Assembly (NCBI RefSeq): GCF_900115785.1
Contig: NZ_FOYS01000001.1
Coordinates: forward strand, 62,001 to 126,000
Reading direction: 5' to 3'
Length of the DNA stretch: 64,000 nt
Source of the DNA: Halogeometricum limi
GTDB taxonomy: Archaea; Halobacteriota; Halobacteria; Halobacteriales; Haloferacaceae
The position numbers and the translations under genes were made by a program. The notes under the pieces are model-generated. The model was not told where the DNA came from, ran no database searches, and saw only the letters and a list, made by a program, of their open reading frames with translations. Of this stretch, positions 53,321 through 61,868 are shown piece by piece (within the stretch, counting starts at the first letter, position 1; each line of letters starts with the position of its first letter).

Positions 53321-53980
53321 ATGCGAGTCGCCGTCATCTCGGACGTGCACGCGAACCGCGTCGCACTCGACGCCGTCCTCGCCGATATGCCCGACGTGGA
53401 CGGGATGGTCTGTGCGGGCGACGTCGTCGGCTACAACCCGTGGCCCGCGGAGTGCGTCGCCGAACTCCGTCGCAGGGAGGTTCCGACGGTGATGGGCAAC
53501 CACGACAGGGCCGTCGCCGCCGGGAGTTCGTTTCGGTTCAACAGCATGGCCGCCGCGGGCGTCGAGTACGCGCGAGAGCGACTGGACGAGGAGGCGATGG
53601 AGTGGCTCTCCGAACTCCCCACCGAGCGAACCGAGTTCGGCGGGCGAGTGAAACTCGTCCACGGCCACCCGGCGGACCCCGACCGGTACACCTACCCGGA
53701 CGAGTTCGCGCCCGAGTTGCTCGAAGACGAGGACGTCCTCGTCCTCGGCCACACCCACGTACAGGGACACCGAACGTTCGACGGGGGAATCGTGATGAAC
53801 CCCGGGAGCGTCGGCCAACCGCGCGACGGCGACCACCGCGCGGCGTACGCGATTCTGGACCTAGACGAGATGACCGTGGAGGAACGCCGCGTCGACTACG
53901 ACGTCGACGCCGTCGTGGACGCCGTCGAAGAAGCGGGTCTCCCGGAGCGAATCGGGACGCGGTTGTACGACGGGCAGTGA
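53321..53980 (+). CDS. Metallophosphoesterase (YfcE/MJ0936-like)
   Basis: A 219-residue calcineurin-like phosphoesterase. Metal ligands are clear: RVAVISDVHANRVALDAVLA (D-x-H), CAGDVVGYNP (GD), VMGNHDRAV (GNHD), LVHGHPADP (GH), and VLGHTHVQG (GHTH). The family hydrolyses phosphodiester bonds; relatives act on cyclic nucleotides or dinucleotides. The ATG at 53321 begins at the first strand, with no leader. It follows purO on the same strand after 50 bases and could be cotranscribed, but TTTTT at 53290 may separate them. The substrate is unknown. Confidence 0.92.
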   Translation: MRVAVISDVHANRVALDAVLADMPDVDGMVCAGDVVGYNPWPAECVAELRRREVPTVMGNHDRAVAAGSSFRFNSMAAAGVEYARERLDEEAMEWLSELPTERTEFGGRVKLVHGHPADPDRYTYPDEFAPELLEDEDVLVLGHTHVQGHRTFDGGIVMNPGSVGQPRDGDHRAAYAILDLDEMTVEERRVDYDVDAVVDAVEEAGLPERIGTRLYDGQ

Positions 53981-54026
53981 CACTCGCTGATTGCCGAGGC
54001 TCTCCTCGGCGACCGACGCGCGTCGG

Positions 54027-54737
54027 CTACGTCCGCGAATCTCGCCGAACCGGGACGTGGGCCGTCCCTTCGATACACACGGACATGTTCTTCACGTCAC
54101 CGTCAGCGAACGGCCGGTCCGGCCGGACGACCGCCCCCGCGTCGACGCCGTCTATCGTCGCCGTCGCGTCGGTGACCGCCCACGTCCTGTCAGCCGTGAA
54201 TCGATACGGCTCGCCGGTCCCGAACCGTCCGGCGACTTTGGTTCCGTTCGCGTCTACCAACCGGTTGAGGAGCGCCGTACTCAGCGCGCTCCCGAACCGA
54301 GTCCGGGCGACTGCGTCCGGCGTCACCGCAGACAGGACGTTCAACACCCGTGTCCCCACCGTCTTCTCGAACCGAACCTCGAACGCTATCGACGCGTCGT
54401 CGCTCACCACCGTGACGATTACCTCTCCGTCTCTCGGTCGGTCGATAGAGACGTCGGCGACGACCGTCCGGTCGAAACGGTGGTTCCCCGAGATGACGTC
54501 TCTCGCCACCGCCGAGTCGATGTAGAGCGTTCGTTCGCCGTCGGGAGCGAACACCCACACGTCGCTGAACGGAGCGAGGTCGTCCGGGACCGAACGGAAG
54601 TCGAACGCCCACAGACAGTATCCGCTGTCGAAGCAGATACCCGGGACGAACGTCCCCGAGAACGGTTCGAGTCTCGGGGATTCCGGTACCAGAGACTCGC
54701 TCGCGTCGCCTGTCGGTTGTACGGCTGATTCGGCCAT
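54027..54737 (-). CDS. Haloarchaeal protein of unknown function, beta-rich
   Basis: A 236-residue soluble protein with no recognised family. Notable parts are the opening SLVPESPRLEPFSGTFVPGI, the aromatic block DSGYCLWAFDFRSVPDD, strands TLYIDSAVARDVISGNHRF and EVIVTVVSDDASIAFEVRF, and the conserved-looking VTPDAVARTRFGSALSTALL. The alternating strands suggest a beta-barrel or beta-sandwich. No metal or catalytic signature is evident. It faces the phosphoesterase gene and is divergent from the lipoprotein gene. The ATG at 54737 gives a short unstructured lead. Confidence 0.7.
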   Translation of the reverse strand: MAESAVQPTGDASESLVPESPRLEPFSGTFVPGICFDSGYCLWAFDFRSVPDDLAPFSDVWVFAPDGERTLYIDSAVARDVISGNHRFDRTVVADVSIDRPRDGEVIVTVVSDDASIAFEVRFEKTVGTRVLNVLSAVTPDAVARTRFGSALSTALLNRLVDANGTKVAGRFGTGEPYRFTADRTWAVTDATATIDGVDAGAVVRPDRPFADGDVKNMSVCIEGTAHVPVRRDSRT

Positions 54738-54877
54738 CGTCGTGTCAGTTCGTCGTAAGCGTCGATAGCCGTTTTTCACGATGTCGAGGACAGTACGACT
54801 TTCCGGCGTTGGCCTCGTACGAAGGTACGGACAGTCCGCGAAAACGCTTTTTTCCGAGCCACACCGAGAGACACGCC

Positions 54878-55315
54878 ATGTCGAAGCGAACGCTGTCGAC
54901 GGACGCCGAGCACAGCACGACGCGGCGACGACTACTCACGGTCGCGAGCGCTGGCGTCGTCGCCGGCCTCGCGGGGTGTTCTTCGGGGCCCGGGGAGTCG
55001 ACGCCGATTCCCTCCGAAGAGGCCACCGTCACCATCACGCTCGAGAACCGCGACTCGGTGCCGCGTTCGTACGAAATCGTCGTCGACCAGGGGTCGAGCG
55101 TGAGCGACCAGTTCTCGGGGACGGTTCCCGCCGGCGAGTCCGTCGAGATGGTCGCCTCGTTCAAACTGACGGACGAACAGTACGACTTCTCTATCAACAC
55201 CGATGGCGGTCAACGCGGACAGACGTGGGACCCGACCGAGTGCGCGGACCTCGCCGTCGACGCGGCGATTCAAGACGGCAATCCGCAGTTCGAGACCCGC
55301 TGTCGGTCGGAGTGA
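54878..55315 (+). CDS. Tat-exported lipoprotein
   Basis: A 145-residue secreted lipoprotein. The N-terminus has a twin-arginine signal (STTRRRLLTVASAGVVAGLA) ending in a lipobox, LAGC, with the lipid-anchored Cys near residue 34. Folded Tat export with lipid anchoring is the main haloarchaeal route. The mature part is a short beta-rich domain: ATVTITLENRDSVPRSYEIV then SDQFSGTVPAGESVEMVASF. It ends with two Cys (ECADLAVDAA and TRCRSE) that could form a disulfide. It looks like a small Ig-like or cupredoxin-like fold, but no metal ligands are evident. The ligand is unknown. Confidence 0.86.
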   Translation: MSKRTLSTDAEHSTTRRRLLTVASAGVVAGLAGCSSGPGESTPIPSEEATVTITLENRDSVPRSYEIVVDQGSSVSDQFSGTVPAGESVEMVASFKLTDEQYDFSINTDGGQRGQTWDPTECADLAVDAAIQDGNPQFETRCRSE

Positions 55316-55357
55316 CCGTCGTGGACGGCCTCGCGGCCGCCGCGAACGCTCCGGCGT

Positions 55358-56719
55358 TCAGTCCGCCGTCCCGGTCTCGGTGACGGGCTCCAACCGCGCC
55401 GAGAAGTGCCTGAGTTCTTTCATGGGTGGTTCCTCCACAATCTCCAGTCCCTCGTAGAACGCGGCGGACTGCTTCACCTTCGCCGCCGTCTCCGCGACGT
55501 GTTCGAGGTGTTCGCGCGAGTACGTCCGGCGGGGGAGTGCGAGGCGGACGAGGTCGGGTCTGTCGGTGCCGGGGAAGGCGAACCCACCGAGTTCGACGCC
55601 GCGAACGCCCCCTTCGAGGTAGAGTGCGCAGACGAGTTCCTGTCCGGGGAAGCGGTCTTTCGGGACGTGCGGGAGGACGGACTCGGCGTCGAGGTAGACG
55701 GCGTGCCCGCCGGTCGGTTCGTAGACGGGCACCCCCGCCTCCGCGAGGAGACGGCCGAGTTCGGCCACCTGTTCGACGCGTTCTTCGACGTACGGCGGTT
55801 CGACCGCCTCTCTGAGACCGACCGCCATCGCGGCGACGTCGCGGCCCGCGAGGCCGCCGTAGGTGGGAAAGCCCTCGTAGAGGATACCGCGCTGTTTCGC
55901 GTGCTCGAACAGTTCGGGGTCGTTCATCGCCGCGAAGCCGCCGATGTTGACGAGGGCGTCTTTCTTGCCGGACATCGTGACGGCGTCGGCGTACGACAGT
56001 TGCTCGCGGGCGATGTCGGCGACGGCAGCGTCTTCGAACTCCGCCTCTCGCTGCTGGACGAAGTAGGCGTTTTCCGCGAACCGGCAGGCGTCGACGACGA
56101 AGGTCGCGTCTATCTCGTCGGCGAAGGCGGCCACCTCGCGCGTGTTCTCGACGCTCACGGGTTGCCCGGCGACGGAGTTGTTCGTGATGGTCTGGACGAC
56201 GACCGGAATCGCGTCCGCACCGACGTCTTCGACCAGTTCCCGGCCCGCGTCGAGGTCGAAGTTCCCCTTGAACGGGTGGTCCGCGTCCGGGTCGCGAGCG
56301 AGGGGGTGCGGACAGTCCACCGGGTCGGCACCCTGATTGGCGACGTGGGCGCGGGTCGTATCGAAGTGCGCGTTGTTCGGGACGACGTCGCCCTCCTCGA
56401 CGAGGACGCCGTACACGACGTTCTCCGCGCCGCGGCCCTGGTGGGTCGGGACGACGTACTCGAAGCCCATCACGTCGCGGACGGCGTCGCGAAGTTCCGA
56501 GAAGCTACTGCTGCCGGCGTACGCCTCGTCGCCGCGCATGAGAGCGGCCCACTGCTCCGCGCTCATCGTCCCCGTTCCGGAGTCGGTCAAGAGGTCGACG
56601 AACACGTCGTCGGCGTCGAGGTTGAAGACGTTGTATCCGGCCGCATCGAGAGCGTCCTCGCGTTCGGCCCGCGAGGGGAGCGTGATGGGTTCGACCATCT
56701 TCGATTTGTACGAGCGCAT
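55358..56719 (-). CDS. tnaA: Tryptophanase (or related beta-tyrosinase)
   Basis: PLP-dependent C-C/C-N lyase that splits L-tryptophan to indole, pyruvate and ammonia. The 453-residue protein has RSYKSKMVEPITLPSRAERE at the start, then TDSGTGTMSAEQWAALMRGD. THQGRGAENVVYGVLV follows, then TITNNSVAGQPVSVENTREV, with the PLP lysine in TMSGKKDALVNIGG near residue 265. The length fits TnaA. Tyrosine phenol-lyase is a close relative and cannot be excluded by eye. The ATG at 56719 is used; an in-frame ATG three codons upstream is less likely. Tryptophanase in haloarchaea is thought to have come from bacteria; composition here matches its neighbours. Confidence 0.9.
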   Translation of the reverse strand: MRSYKSKMVEPITLPSRAEREDALDAAGYNVFNLDADDVFVDLLTDSGTGTMSAEQWAALMRGDEAYAGSSSFSELRDAVRDVMGFEYVVPTHQGRGAENVVYGVLVEEGDVVPNNAHFDTTRAHVANQGADPVDCPHPLARDPDADHPFKGNFDLDAGRELVEDVGADAIPVVVQTITNNSVAGQPVSVENTREVAAFADEIDATFVVDACRFAENAYFVQQREAEFEDAAVADIAREQLSYADAVTMSGKKDALVNIGGFAAMNDPELFEHAKQRGILYEGFPTYGGLAGRDVAAMAVGLREAVEPPYVEERVEQVAELGRLLAEAGVPVYEPTGGHAVYLDAESVLPHVPKDRFPGQELVCALYLEGGVRGVELGGFAFPGTDRPDLVRLALPRRTYSREHLEHVAETAAKVKQSAAFYEGLEIVEEPPMKELRHFSARLEPVTETGTAD

Positions 56720-56950
56720 GCGGAGAAACACGCCGCCGGACGTGAAGGTCCTTCCCGACGGAAATCGGGCGACGACGGGCAGTCAGCGACGCTAGTGAAC
56801 CGAGACGGGGTGTCGATGGTCGATATCTGCGCGGTGATGGACGGACTCGTCCGTCGGCGTCTGCTGTCGGGCGATGCGGCGGTCACGGCACCGTGGAGAC
56901 CGGTCCGCGTACGAGAGCGAGCGAACGAGAGGGGCGCGACCGGTCGAGCC

Positions 56951-58129
56951 TCAGAACTCGTTTTGGACGATACGGAGCGTCTCTTCGCGGTCGTCCCACG
57001 CGACGAAGATGGCGACGGACGTCGCGGAGGTGATGACGTCGTGGATGTTGATACCCGCGTCGGCGATGGGTTGGACGATGTTCAGGATGACGCCCGGTCG
57101 GTTCGGGAGTTCGCCACCCGTGACGCGGATGACGGCGATGTCGTCCTCGACGGTGACGGAGGAGAGCGACTGCTCGTCGACGACTTTCGCGTGCAGGAGG
57201 TTCTCGGCCTCTTCTGCTCTCTCTTCGTCGACGTAGAACGTCACCGAATCCATCCCGGAGGCGACGGCGTCGACGTTCACCTCTTTCTCGCGGAGGGCCT
57301 GCGAGAGGTCCGCGAGGATGCCCGGTCGGTTCCGGATGGAGCGACCGGCGACGGTGACGCAGGAGAGCGGGTTCTCCTGCATGTCGATGAGGTTGTGGAA
57401 CTCGCCTTCGATGAGCGTCCCGCCCGTGAGGAGGTTGCCGTGCTGATAGTGGACGACGCGGACGGCCAGCGTGTCGTCTTTGTAGGAGAGCGCGGAGGGA
57501 GCGACGACTTCGGCCCCGCGGAACGAGAGGTTGCGGAGTTCGTCGACGGTGATGCGTCCGACGTTTCGCGCGCCTTCGACGACGTGCGGGTCGCCCGTCA
57601 TGACGCCCTCGACGTCGGTGACGATGACGACTTCGTCGGCGTCCATGTAGCGTCCGAGCATCACGGCCGTCGTGTCGGACCCACCGCGGCCGAGCGTCGT
57701 TATCTCGCCCGCGTGGTTCTGCGCGAGGAACCCGGTGATGACCGGGACGACGCCGTCTAACCCCTCTGCGAGTTCGGCGGCGCGACGCTGGGTCTCCTCG
57801 ACGTCGACTTCGCCGAGGTCGTTCGTGATGACGGGCCACTCGTCCGCACCCGGTTCGACGAACAACGCGTTCACGCCGCGGGCGGTGAGTGCGGCCTTCA
57901 GCATCCGGACGCTGGTCCGTTCGCCCATCGAGACGATTTCGGCGCGGTCGCGGTCGTCCGCCTCGAACCGAATCTCGTCGAGGAGGTCGTCCGTCGTGTT
58001 GCCCATCGCGGAGGCGACGACGGCTATCTCGTGGCCCTGTTCGACCGCGGCGGCGATGGAGTCGGCCGCGCGGTTGATTCGGTCACCGCTCCCGAGCGAG
58101 GTGCCGCCGAACTTCGCGACTACGCGCAC
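56951..58129 (-). CDS. lysC: Aspartate kinase
   Basis: First step from aspartate toward threonine, methionine and (where present) lysine: phosphorylation to aspartyl-phosphate. The 392-residue protein has the kinase motif VVAKFGGTSLGSGDRINRAA at the start and VVASAMGNTTDDLLDE. GGSDTTAVMLGRYMDADEVV and VTDVEGVMTGDP follow. The C-terminal third holds two ACT domains (LSCVTVAGRSIRNRPGILAD, and IAVIRVTGGELPNRPGVILN), which usually bind threonine or lysine for feedback. Together with metX and metY in this window it supplies most of the route to homocysteine. The gene is not fused to homoserine dehydrogenase. Its ATG is at 58129. Confidence 0.95.
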   Translation of the reverse strand: MRVVAKFGGTSLGSGDRINRAADSIAAAVEQGHEIAVVASAMGNTTDDLLDEIRFEADDRDRAEIVSMGERTSVRMLKAALTARGVNALFVEPGADEWPVITNDLGEVDVEETQRRAAELAEGLDGVVPVITGFLAQNHAGEITTLGRGGSDTTAVMLGRYMDADEVVIVTDVEGVMTGDPHVVEGARNVGRITVDELRNLSFRGAEVVAPSALSYKDDTLAVRVVHYQHGNLLTGGTLIEGEFHNLIDMQENPLSCVTVAGRSIRNRPGILADLSQALREKEVNVDAVASGMDSVTFYVDEERAEEAENLLHAKVVDEQSLSSVTVEDDIAVIRVTGGELPNRPGVILNIVQPIADAGINIHDVITSATSVAIFVAWDDREETLRIVQNEF

Positions 58130-58284
58130 GGTCGGTCCTCCGTTCGGTCCGCCAGACGAGACTGAGACTGGTGCTGCATCATGCGCGGGGATAGCGTAGG
58201 GCCGGGTATAACTGTGTCTCCCTGTTCAACCGTTGCCGACGCCGACAGTCCGTCCGCCCGTCAGTCTACGCTGCGTGAGTTGTC

Positions 58285-58290
58285 TTTATC
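58285..58290 (+). promoter_or_regulatory. TATA box of the GNAT-like gene at 58314
   Basis: TTTATC, 24-29 bases before the ATG at 58314. The region between 58130 and 58284 holds the divergent aspartate kinase promoter and no gene that I can see. Confidence 0.5.
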
Positions 58291-58313
58291 CGTGACGCGT
58301 GGTAACGAGTAGT

Positions 58314-58745
58314 ATGGACGCGGACGTACGCGACGCCCTGGAGACGGACGCGGAGTCGTTGGCCGCCATCGCCGACGTGCCGACGGACGTGATGCGCAAC
58401 GTCGTCCACGACCGAACGGTTCGCGTCGTCGAGCGTCGGCGGTCGACGACCGACCCCAACGTCGACACCGACGCCGACGAGACGGAACTGCTCGGATTCG
58501 TCGCGTTCGACGTGCGCGACACGACGGTCCACGTGACCCAACTCGGCGGGTCGGTCGAAGCAGTCGAGCGACTGCTGGGTGAACCGGTTCGCTTCGCCTC
58601 GAACGAACGACTCGACGTGGAGTACCTCGCGACGGCGTCGGCGACGGACCTCCACGAAGCGGCAGAACGGGCGGGGTTCGAACGCACCGGACCCGGACCA
58701 CGGTTCCTGGGCGAAGAGACGGTGAAGTTCCGACTCGACCCCTGA
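58314..58745 (+). CDS. Haloarchaeal protein with a degenerate GNAT-like fold
   Basis: A 143-residue protein with MDADVRDALETDAESLAAIA at the start, strands LLGFVAFDVRDTTVHVTQLG, and a C-terminal block LHEAAERAGFERTGPGPRFL. The last resembles the closing motif of GNAT acetyltransferases (AxxGFxRTGxG). The acetyl-CoA pyrophosphate loop (R/Q-x2-G-x-G/A) is not visible, so it may be a non-catalytic relative or another ligand binder. The length is normal for a single GNAT domain. Its own TTTATC promoter box supports a leaderless transcript. Confidence 0.72.
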   Translation: MDADVRDALETDAESLAAIADVPTDVMRNVVHDRTVRVVERRRSTTDPNVDTDADETELLGFVAFDVRDTTVHVTQLGGSVEAVERLLGEPVRFASNERLDVEYLATASATDLHEAAERAGFERTGPGPRFLGEETVKFRLDP

Positions 58746-58794
58746 GCGGTCGCCGGAGCGGTCGCGGTCGAACCGCGGCGGTCACGGATAGCGT

Positions 58795-58881
58795 GCCGTT
58801 TCAGTCGCGGGAGACGCTTCAGTCGTCGGCGAATGCTTCAGTCGTCAGCGGCCGTTTCGGTCGCGGGAGACGCTTCGGTCG
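58795..58881. repeat. Duplicated 31-bp segment at the 3' end of the flavin oxidoreductase gene
   Basis: GCCGTTTC(A/G)GTCGCGGGAG and the rest of a 31-base unit occur at 58795-58825 and 58851-58881, differing at two positions. The right copy encodes the C-terminal residues EASPATETA; the left copy lies just past the stop. The 56-bp period suggests a local tandem duplication that left the stop in place. Confidence 0.65.
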
Positions 58882-59977
58882 GAATTTCGTGAGTCGACAG
58901 TTCCGCGGAGGGGACGAGAAACTCCGCCGGGTCGAACCCGTCGAGTTCGTCGCCGGCGGCGACGCGGTGCGGCCAGTCGGGGTTCGCCAGCGCACTCGTC
59001 CCGAGCGTCAGGAGGTCCGCGCCCGTCCGCAGGACGGAGCGTGCGGTGTCCGGGTCGCCGAGGCCGCCGTTCGCGACGACCGGTGCGTCTCCGTACTCGA
59101 CGGCGTACTCGGCCAGCGTCGGCCCCTCGTCGCCGAACGCCGGAGCGGTGATGTCCGGTTCGGTGACGTGGACGTAGTCCGCGCCGGCGGCGGAGAACGC
59201 CTCGAAGAACGCTTCTGCGGCCTCCTCGCCTTCCGCCCACTCGTAGCTGTCGTCGACGACTTTCGTCTGCGAGACGCGGACGCCGACGACGAACTCCTCG
59301 GGCAGTTCCTCGGCGACGGCTTCGACGACGCTCGCGGGGTAGCGGACGCGCGCCTCGGGGTCGCCGCCGAACTCGTCGTCGCGTTGGTTCGTGTCGCTCG
59401 CGAGGAACTCGTTGAGCAGGTAGCCGTTCGCGCCGTGAATCTCGACGCCGTCGAATCCGGCCTCCTGCGCGTTCCTCGCCGCGTCGACGAAGCCCTCGCG
59501 GGCCGCGTCGAGGTCCTCGCGCGTCGCTTCCGTCGGGACGGCGAACTCGCCGGTCCCACCGTACGCTTCGGCCTTCTCGCCCGGCGGTTGGACCGCCGAC
59601 GGTGCGAGCGTCTCGTCGCCCTCGACGTGGGGGTTACCCTGCGCCTGCGCCCCGGCGTGCATCAACTGCGCGAAGATGGGCGCTCCGGCGTCGTGGACCG
59701 CTTCGGTCACCGTCGTCCACGCTTCGACCTGTTCGTCGGTGACCAAGCCGGGTTGGTTCAGGTAGCCCTGACTGTAGGCGTCGTCGGTGTAGGTGCCCTC
59801 GGTGAGAAGGAACGAGAAGCCGCCGTCGGCGAACTTCGTGTAGTACCGCGCCATCTCGTCGGTCGCGCGGCCGTCGTCCGTCGCACTCACCCGCGTCATG
59901 GGGGCGAGTCCGACGCGATTACCGAGTTCCAGTCCGTTCAGCGCAGTCGACTCGAAGAGCGGGTCGGCGTCAGTCAT
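58838..59977 (-). CDS. Old-yellow-enzyme type NADH:flavin oxidoreductase
   Basis: FMN-dependent ene-reductase family protein of 379 residues. The TIM-barrel motifs are present: NRVGLAPMTRVSATDDGRAT near residue 25, FAQLMHAGAQAQGNPHVEG near 105, and DGVEIHGANGYLLNEFLASD near 185 with the substrate-binding HGAN. The FMN phosphate site is LRTGADLLTLGTSALANPDW near 330. The Tyr that donates a proton is not certain by eye. It may reduce activated alkenes or act in stress. The gene is a single leftward unit with a duplicated segment at its 3' end. Confidence 0.9.
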   Translation of the reverse strand: MTDADPLFESTALNGLELGNRVGLAPMTRVSATDDGRATDEMARYYTKFADGGFSFLLTEGTYTDDAYSQGYLNQPGLVTDEQVEAWTTVTEAVHDAGAPIFAQLMHAGAQAQGNPHVEGDETLAPSAVQPPGEKAEAYGGTGEFAVPTEATREDLDAAREGFVDAARNAQEAGFDGVEIHGANGYLLNEFLASDTNQRDDEFGGDPEARVRYPASVVEAVAEELPEEFVVGVRVSQTKVVDDSYEWAEGEEAAEAFFEAFSAAGADYVHVTEPDITAPAFGDEGPTLAEYAVEYGDAPVVANGGLGDPDTARSVLRTGADLLTLGTSALANPDWPHRVAAGDELDGFDPAEFLVPSAELSTHEIPTEASPATETAADD

Positions 59978-60151
59978 CACCCGGCGTTGGGTCGGGGAAC
60001 ACAAGAACGAGACGCGGAAATGCCGGACCCGCGCACATTCCGTGTGCTGACGCGGGGCATACGGAGCGCGATGAACAGTCGGAGCGCGAGGAACGGTTCA
60101 CTCGGTCGTTGGTGGACCGGCGCGGCAGTGCTGGCGGTTCGAACAGTCCGC

Positions 60152-61774
60152 TCAGGCGAACTTCCGAACGGTCATGTCGAGGGTGTCGAGGTCCACGATG
60201 GGCGCGTAGCCCGAGTCGGGGTCGATGTTGACGGACTTCTGGAAGTCGGTCTGCGACTGCCAACAGCCGGAGTTGACCGCGAGGACGTTGTGGTACTTGC
60301 CCCAGCCGAGTTTGTGGACGTGGCCGGTGTGAAAGATGTCCGGCACCTCCTCCATCACGAGGTAGTCTTTCTCTTCGGGTGCGAGGCGAGTGTGGCCGCC
60401 GTACTGCGGCGCGACGTGGCGCTTCTTCAGGAGTTGGTACATCGCCTTGTGCGGTTCGTCGTAACTCGCCGACTCCGCGGGGAGTTCCGCGATGACTTCG
60501 TCCAAGGAGACGCCGTGGTACATGAGCACCTTCACGCCTTCGAGCGTCACCATCGAGGGGTTGCTCACGATGCGGGCGTCGTGGACGTCCATGATGTCGC
60601 GGAGTCGGTCGTCGAACCCGGGTTGCGGTTCCGCGAGTCGGACCGCGTCGTGGTTGCCCGGTATCATCACAATCTCGATGTCGCCGGGCACCTCCTTCAG
60701 GTGCTCTGCGAACTGCTCGTACTGGTCGTAGATGTCGACGATATCCAACTCCTCGTCCTGATTCGGGTAGACGCCGACGCCCTCCACCATGTCGCCCGCG
60801 ACGAGGAGATACTCCACGCGTTCGGCCTCCTGCGTGTGAAGCCAGTCGGTGAAGCGATGCCACGCCTCGGCCATGAACTCCTGACTCCCGACGTGGACGT
60901 CGGAGATGAGTGCGGCCTGCACGTCTCTGTCGGCGGTGTTCGGTTTGTACGTCCGGGGCACGTCCGGCGAGTACATCGAGTCGACGAACATGATTCCGGC
61001 GTCACCCGAGAGCGTCCCCTCAACGGCGATGCACTCGTCCATCAGGAGTTCGTCGACGGCGGAGGCGAACTCGCGGTCTTTCATCACGAGACAGGGAAAC
61101 GTGCCCGTCGTGTCCTCCAACTCGACCAACCAGTGACCGCTGGCGGTCGACCGGATGTCGTTCACGAGGCCGACCATCGCGGCGTCGCTGCCGCCCGACA
61201 TCGACTGAATCGCCTCGGCGGGACGGTGGTTCACCCGCCCGCGGAGTTGCCGAGAGAGCTTCTCGTATCGGTCTTTGAACACCTTCACGAAGTCGCCGTA
61301 CTCGCCGGTACCGGTGCTCTGTCCGGTCATATCGTTCTCTATCTCGAGCGAACGGAGCGAGCGGTCGGGATTTCGACCGTTCCAGGACCCCCCCGTTTCG
61401 GGTGGACCGGTCGTCTCGGTGGCGGTGGTCGTGTCAGCCGAAGTTGCAGTCGAAGTCGAGGGGTTCGACGTTCGCGACGCGGAGGCGTTCGACGCTTGCG
61501 ACGCAGAGGCGTTCGAGGCCTGCGTGGCCGATTCGGCGTCCGTCGGCGTCGGGTCGGAGACGGCGGCGTCGGTGGCGTTGGCGTCCGCGTCGAGGACGGC
61601 CCGCACGTCGGCGGCGGTGACGCGGAACGCGTCAGGTCCGGCGTGTTCGACCGCACGCGCGAGCGTCGTACCGGGGTCCGCCGCACCGGCGATGAGCGTC
61701 ACGGCCTCTCGTTCGGCGTTGTAGCCGTGGCGCGCGAGTTCGCGGACGATTCGGGCGGGCGTCTCCAGAGGCAC
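60152..61774 (-). CDS. polD1: DNA polymerase D (family D), small subunit DP1
   Basis: Exonuclease subunit of the archaeal replicative polymerase PolD, 540 residues. GTG start. Residues about 75-135 form a disordered Ala/Ser/Thr linker that includes three imperfect octapeptide units (QASNASAS type). The OB fold lies near residues 190-260 (GLVNDIRSTASGHWLVELED), then the calcineurin-like exonuclease with AALISDVHVGSQEFMAEAW, LVAGDMVEGVGV, VMIPGNHDAVRLAEP, and the C-terminal FHTGHVHKLGWGKY. All metal ligands are visible, so the 3'-5' exonuclease should be active. An ORB-like box lies inside its linker-coding DNA. The arrangement with sec11 and orc1 matches the oriC1 side of Haloferax. Confidence 0.95.
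   Translation of the reverse strand: MPLETPARIVRELARHGYNAEREAVTLIAGAADPGTTLARAVEHAGPDAFRVTAADVRAVLDADANATDAAVSDPTPTDAESATQASNASASQASNASASRTSNPSTSTATSADTTTATETTGPPETGGSWNGRNPDRSLRSLEIENDMTGQSTGTGEYGDFVKVFKDRYEKLSRQLRGRVNHRPAEAIQSMSGGSDAAMVGLVNDIRSTASGHWLVELEDTTGTFPCLVMKDREFASAVDELLMDECIAVEGTLSGDAGIMFVDSMYSPDVPRTYKPNTADRDVQAALISDVHVGSQEFMAEAWHRFTDWLHTQEAERVEYLLVAGDMVEGVGVYPNQDEELDIVDIYDQYEQFAEHLKEVPGDIEIVMIPGNHDAVRLAEPQPGFDDRLRDIMDVHDARIVSNPSMVTLEGVKVLMYHGVSLDEVIAELPAESASYDEPHKAMYQLLKKRHVAPQYGGHTRLAPEEKDYLVMEEVPDIFHTGHVHKLGWGKYHNVLAVNSGCWQSQTDFQKSVNIDPDSGYAPIVDLDTLDMTVRKFA
61387..61406 (-). promoter_or_regulatory. ORB-like box inside the PolD small-subunit gene
   Basis: The rightward strand reads ACCCCCCCGTTTCGGGTGGA; on the other strand TCCACCCGAAACGGGGGGGT. 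It differs by one base in 20 from the box at 42297-42316 and has the haloarchaeal ORB layout (TCCAC, GAAAC, then a G-string). It is in coding sequence for the residues GPPETGGSW, so selection on the protein is an alternative reason for the sequence. Confidence 0.5.
61474..61545. repeat. 24-base tandem repeats in the PolD small-subunit linker
   Basis: Two near-identical 24-base units (61474-61497 and 61498-61521), with a weaker third copy on the left, encode ASNASASQ-type octapeptides. They expand a disordered linker between the N-terminal domain and the OB fold. Confidence 0.55.
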
Positions 61775-61868
61775 ACCCGTCGAAGGACGAGGCCGAAGAA
61801 AAGCGTACTGAAAACCGAGACGCTCTTCCCAGAAAGTTGAAACTCGGTGACGGCGAATCGAGGGGTAG

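Noticed and set aside
56808-56950. Possible small gene between tryptophanase and aspartate kinase
   Set aside because: The frame continues into the aspartate kinase antisense and has no promoter or conserved composition.
60021-60151. ATG-initiated frame upstream of the oxidoreductase
   Set aside because: Arg-rich, runs into the antisense of the PolD gene; no sign of selection.
58793-61840. Very long open frame on the rightward strand (over 1000 codons) opposite the oxidoreductase and PolD genes
   Set aside because: It is a GC-driven shadow: Arg/Val-rich translation with no motif, while the opposite strand encodes complete known proteins.
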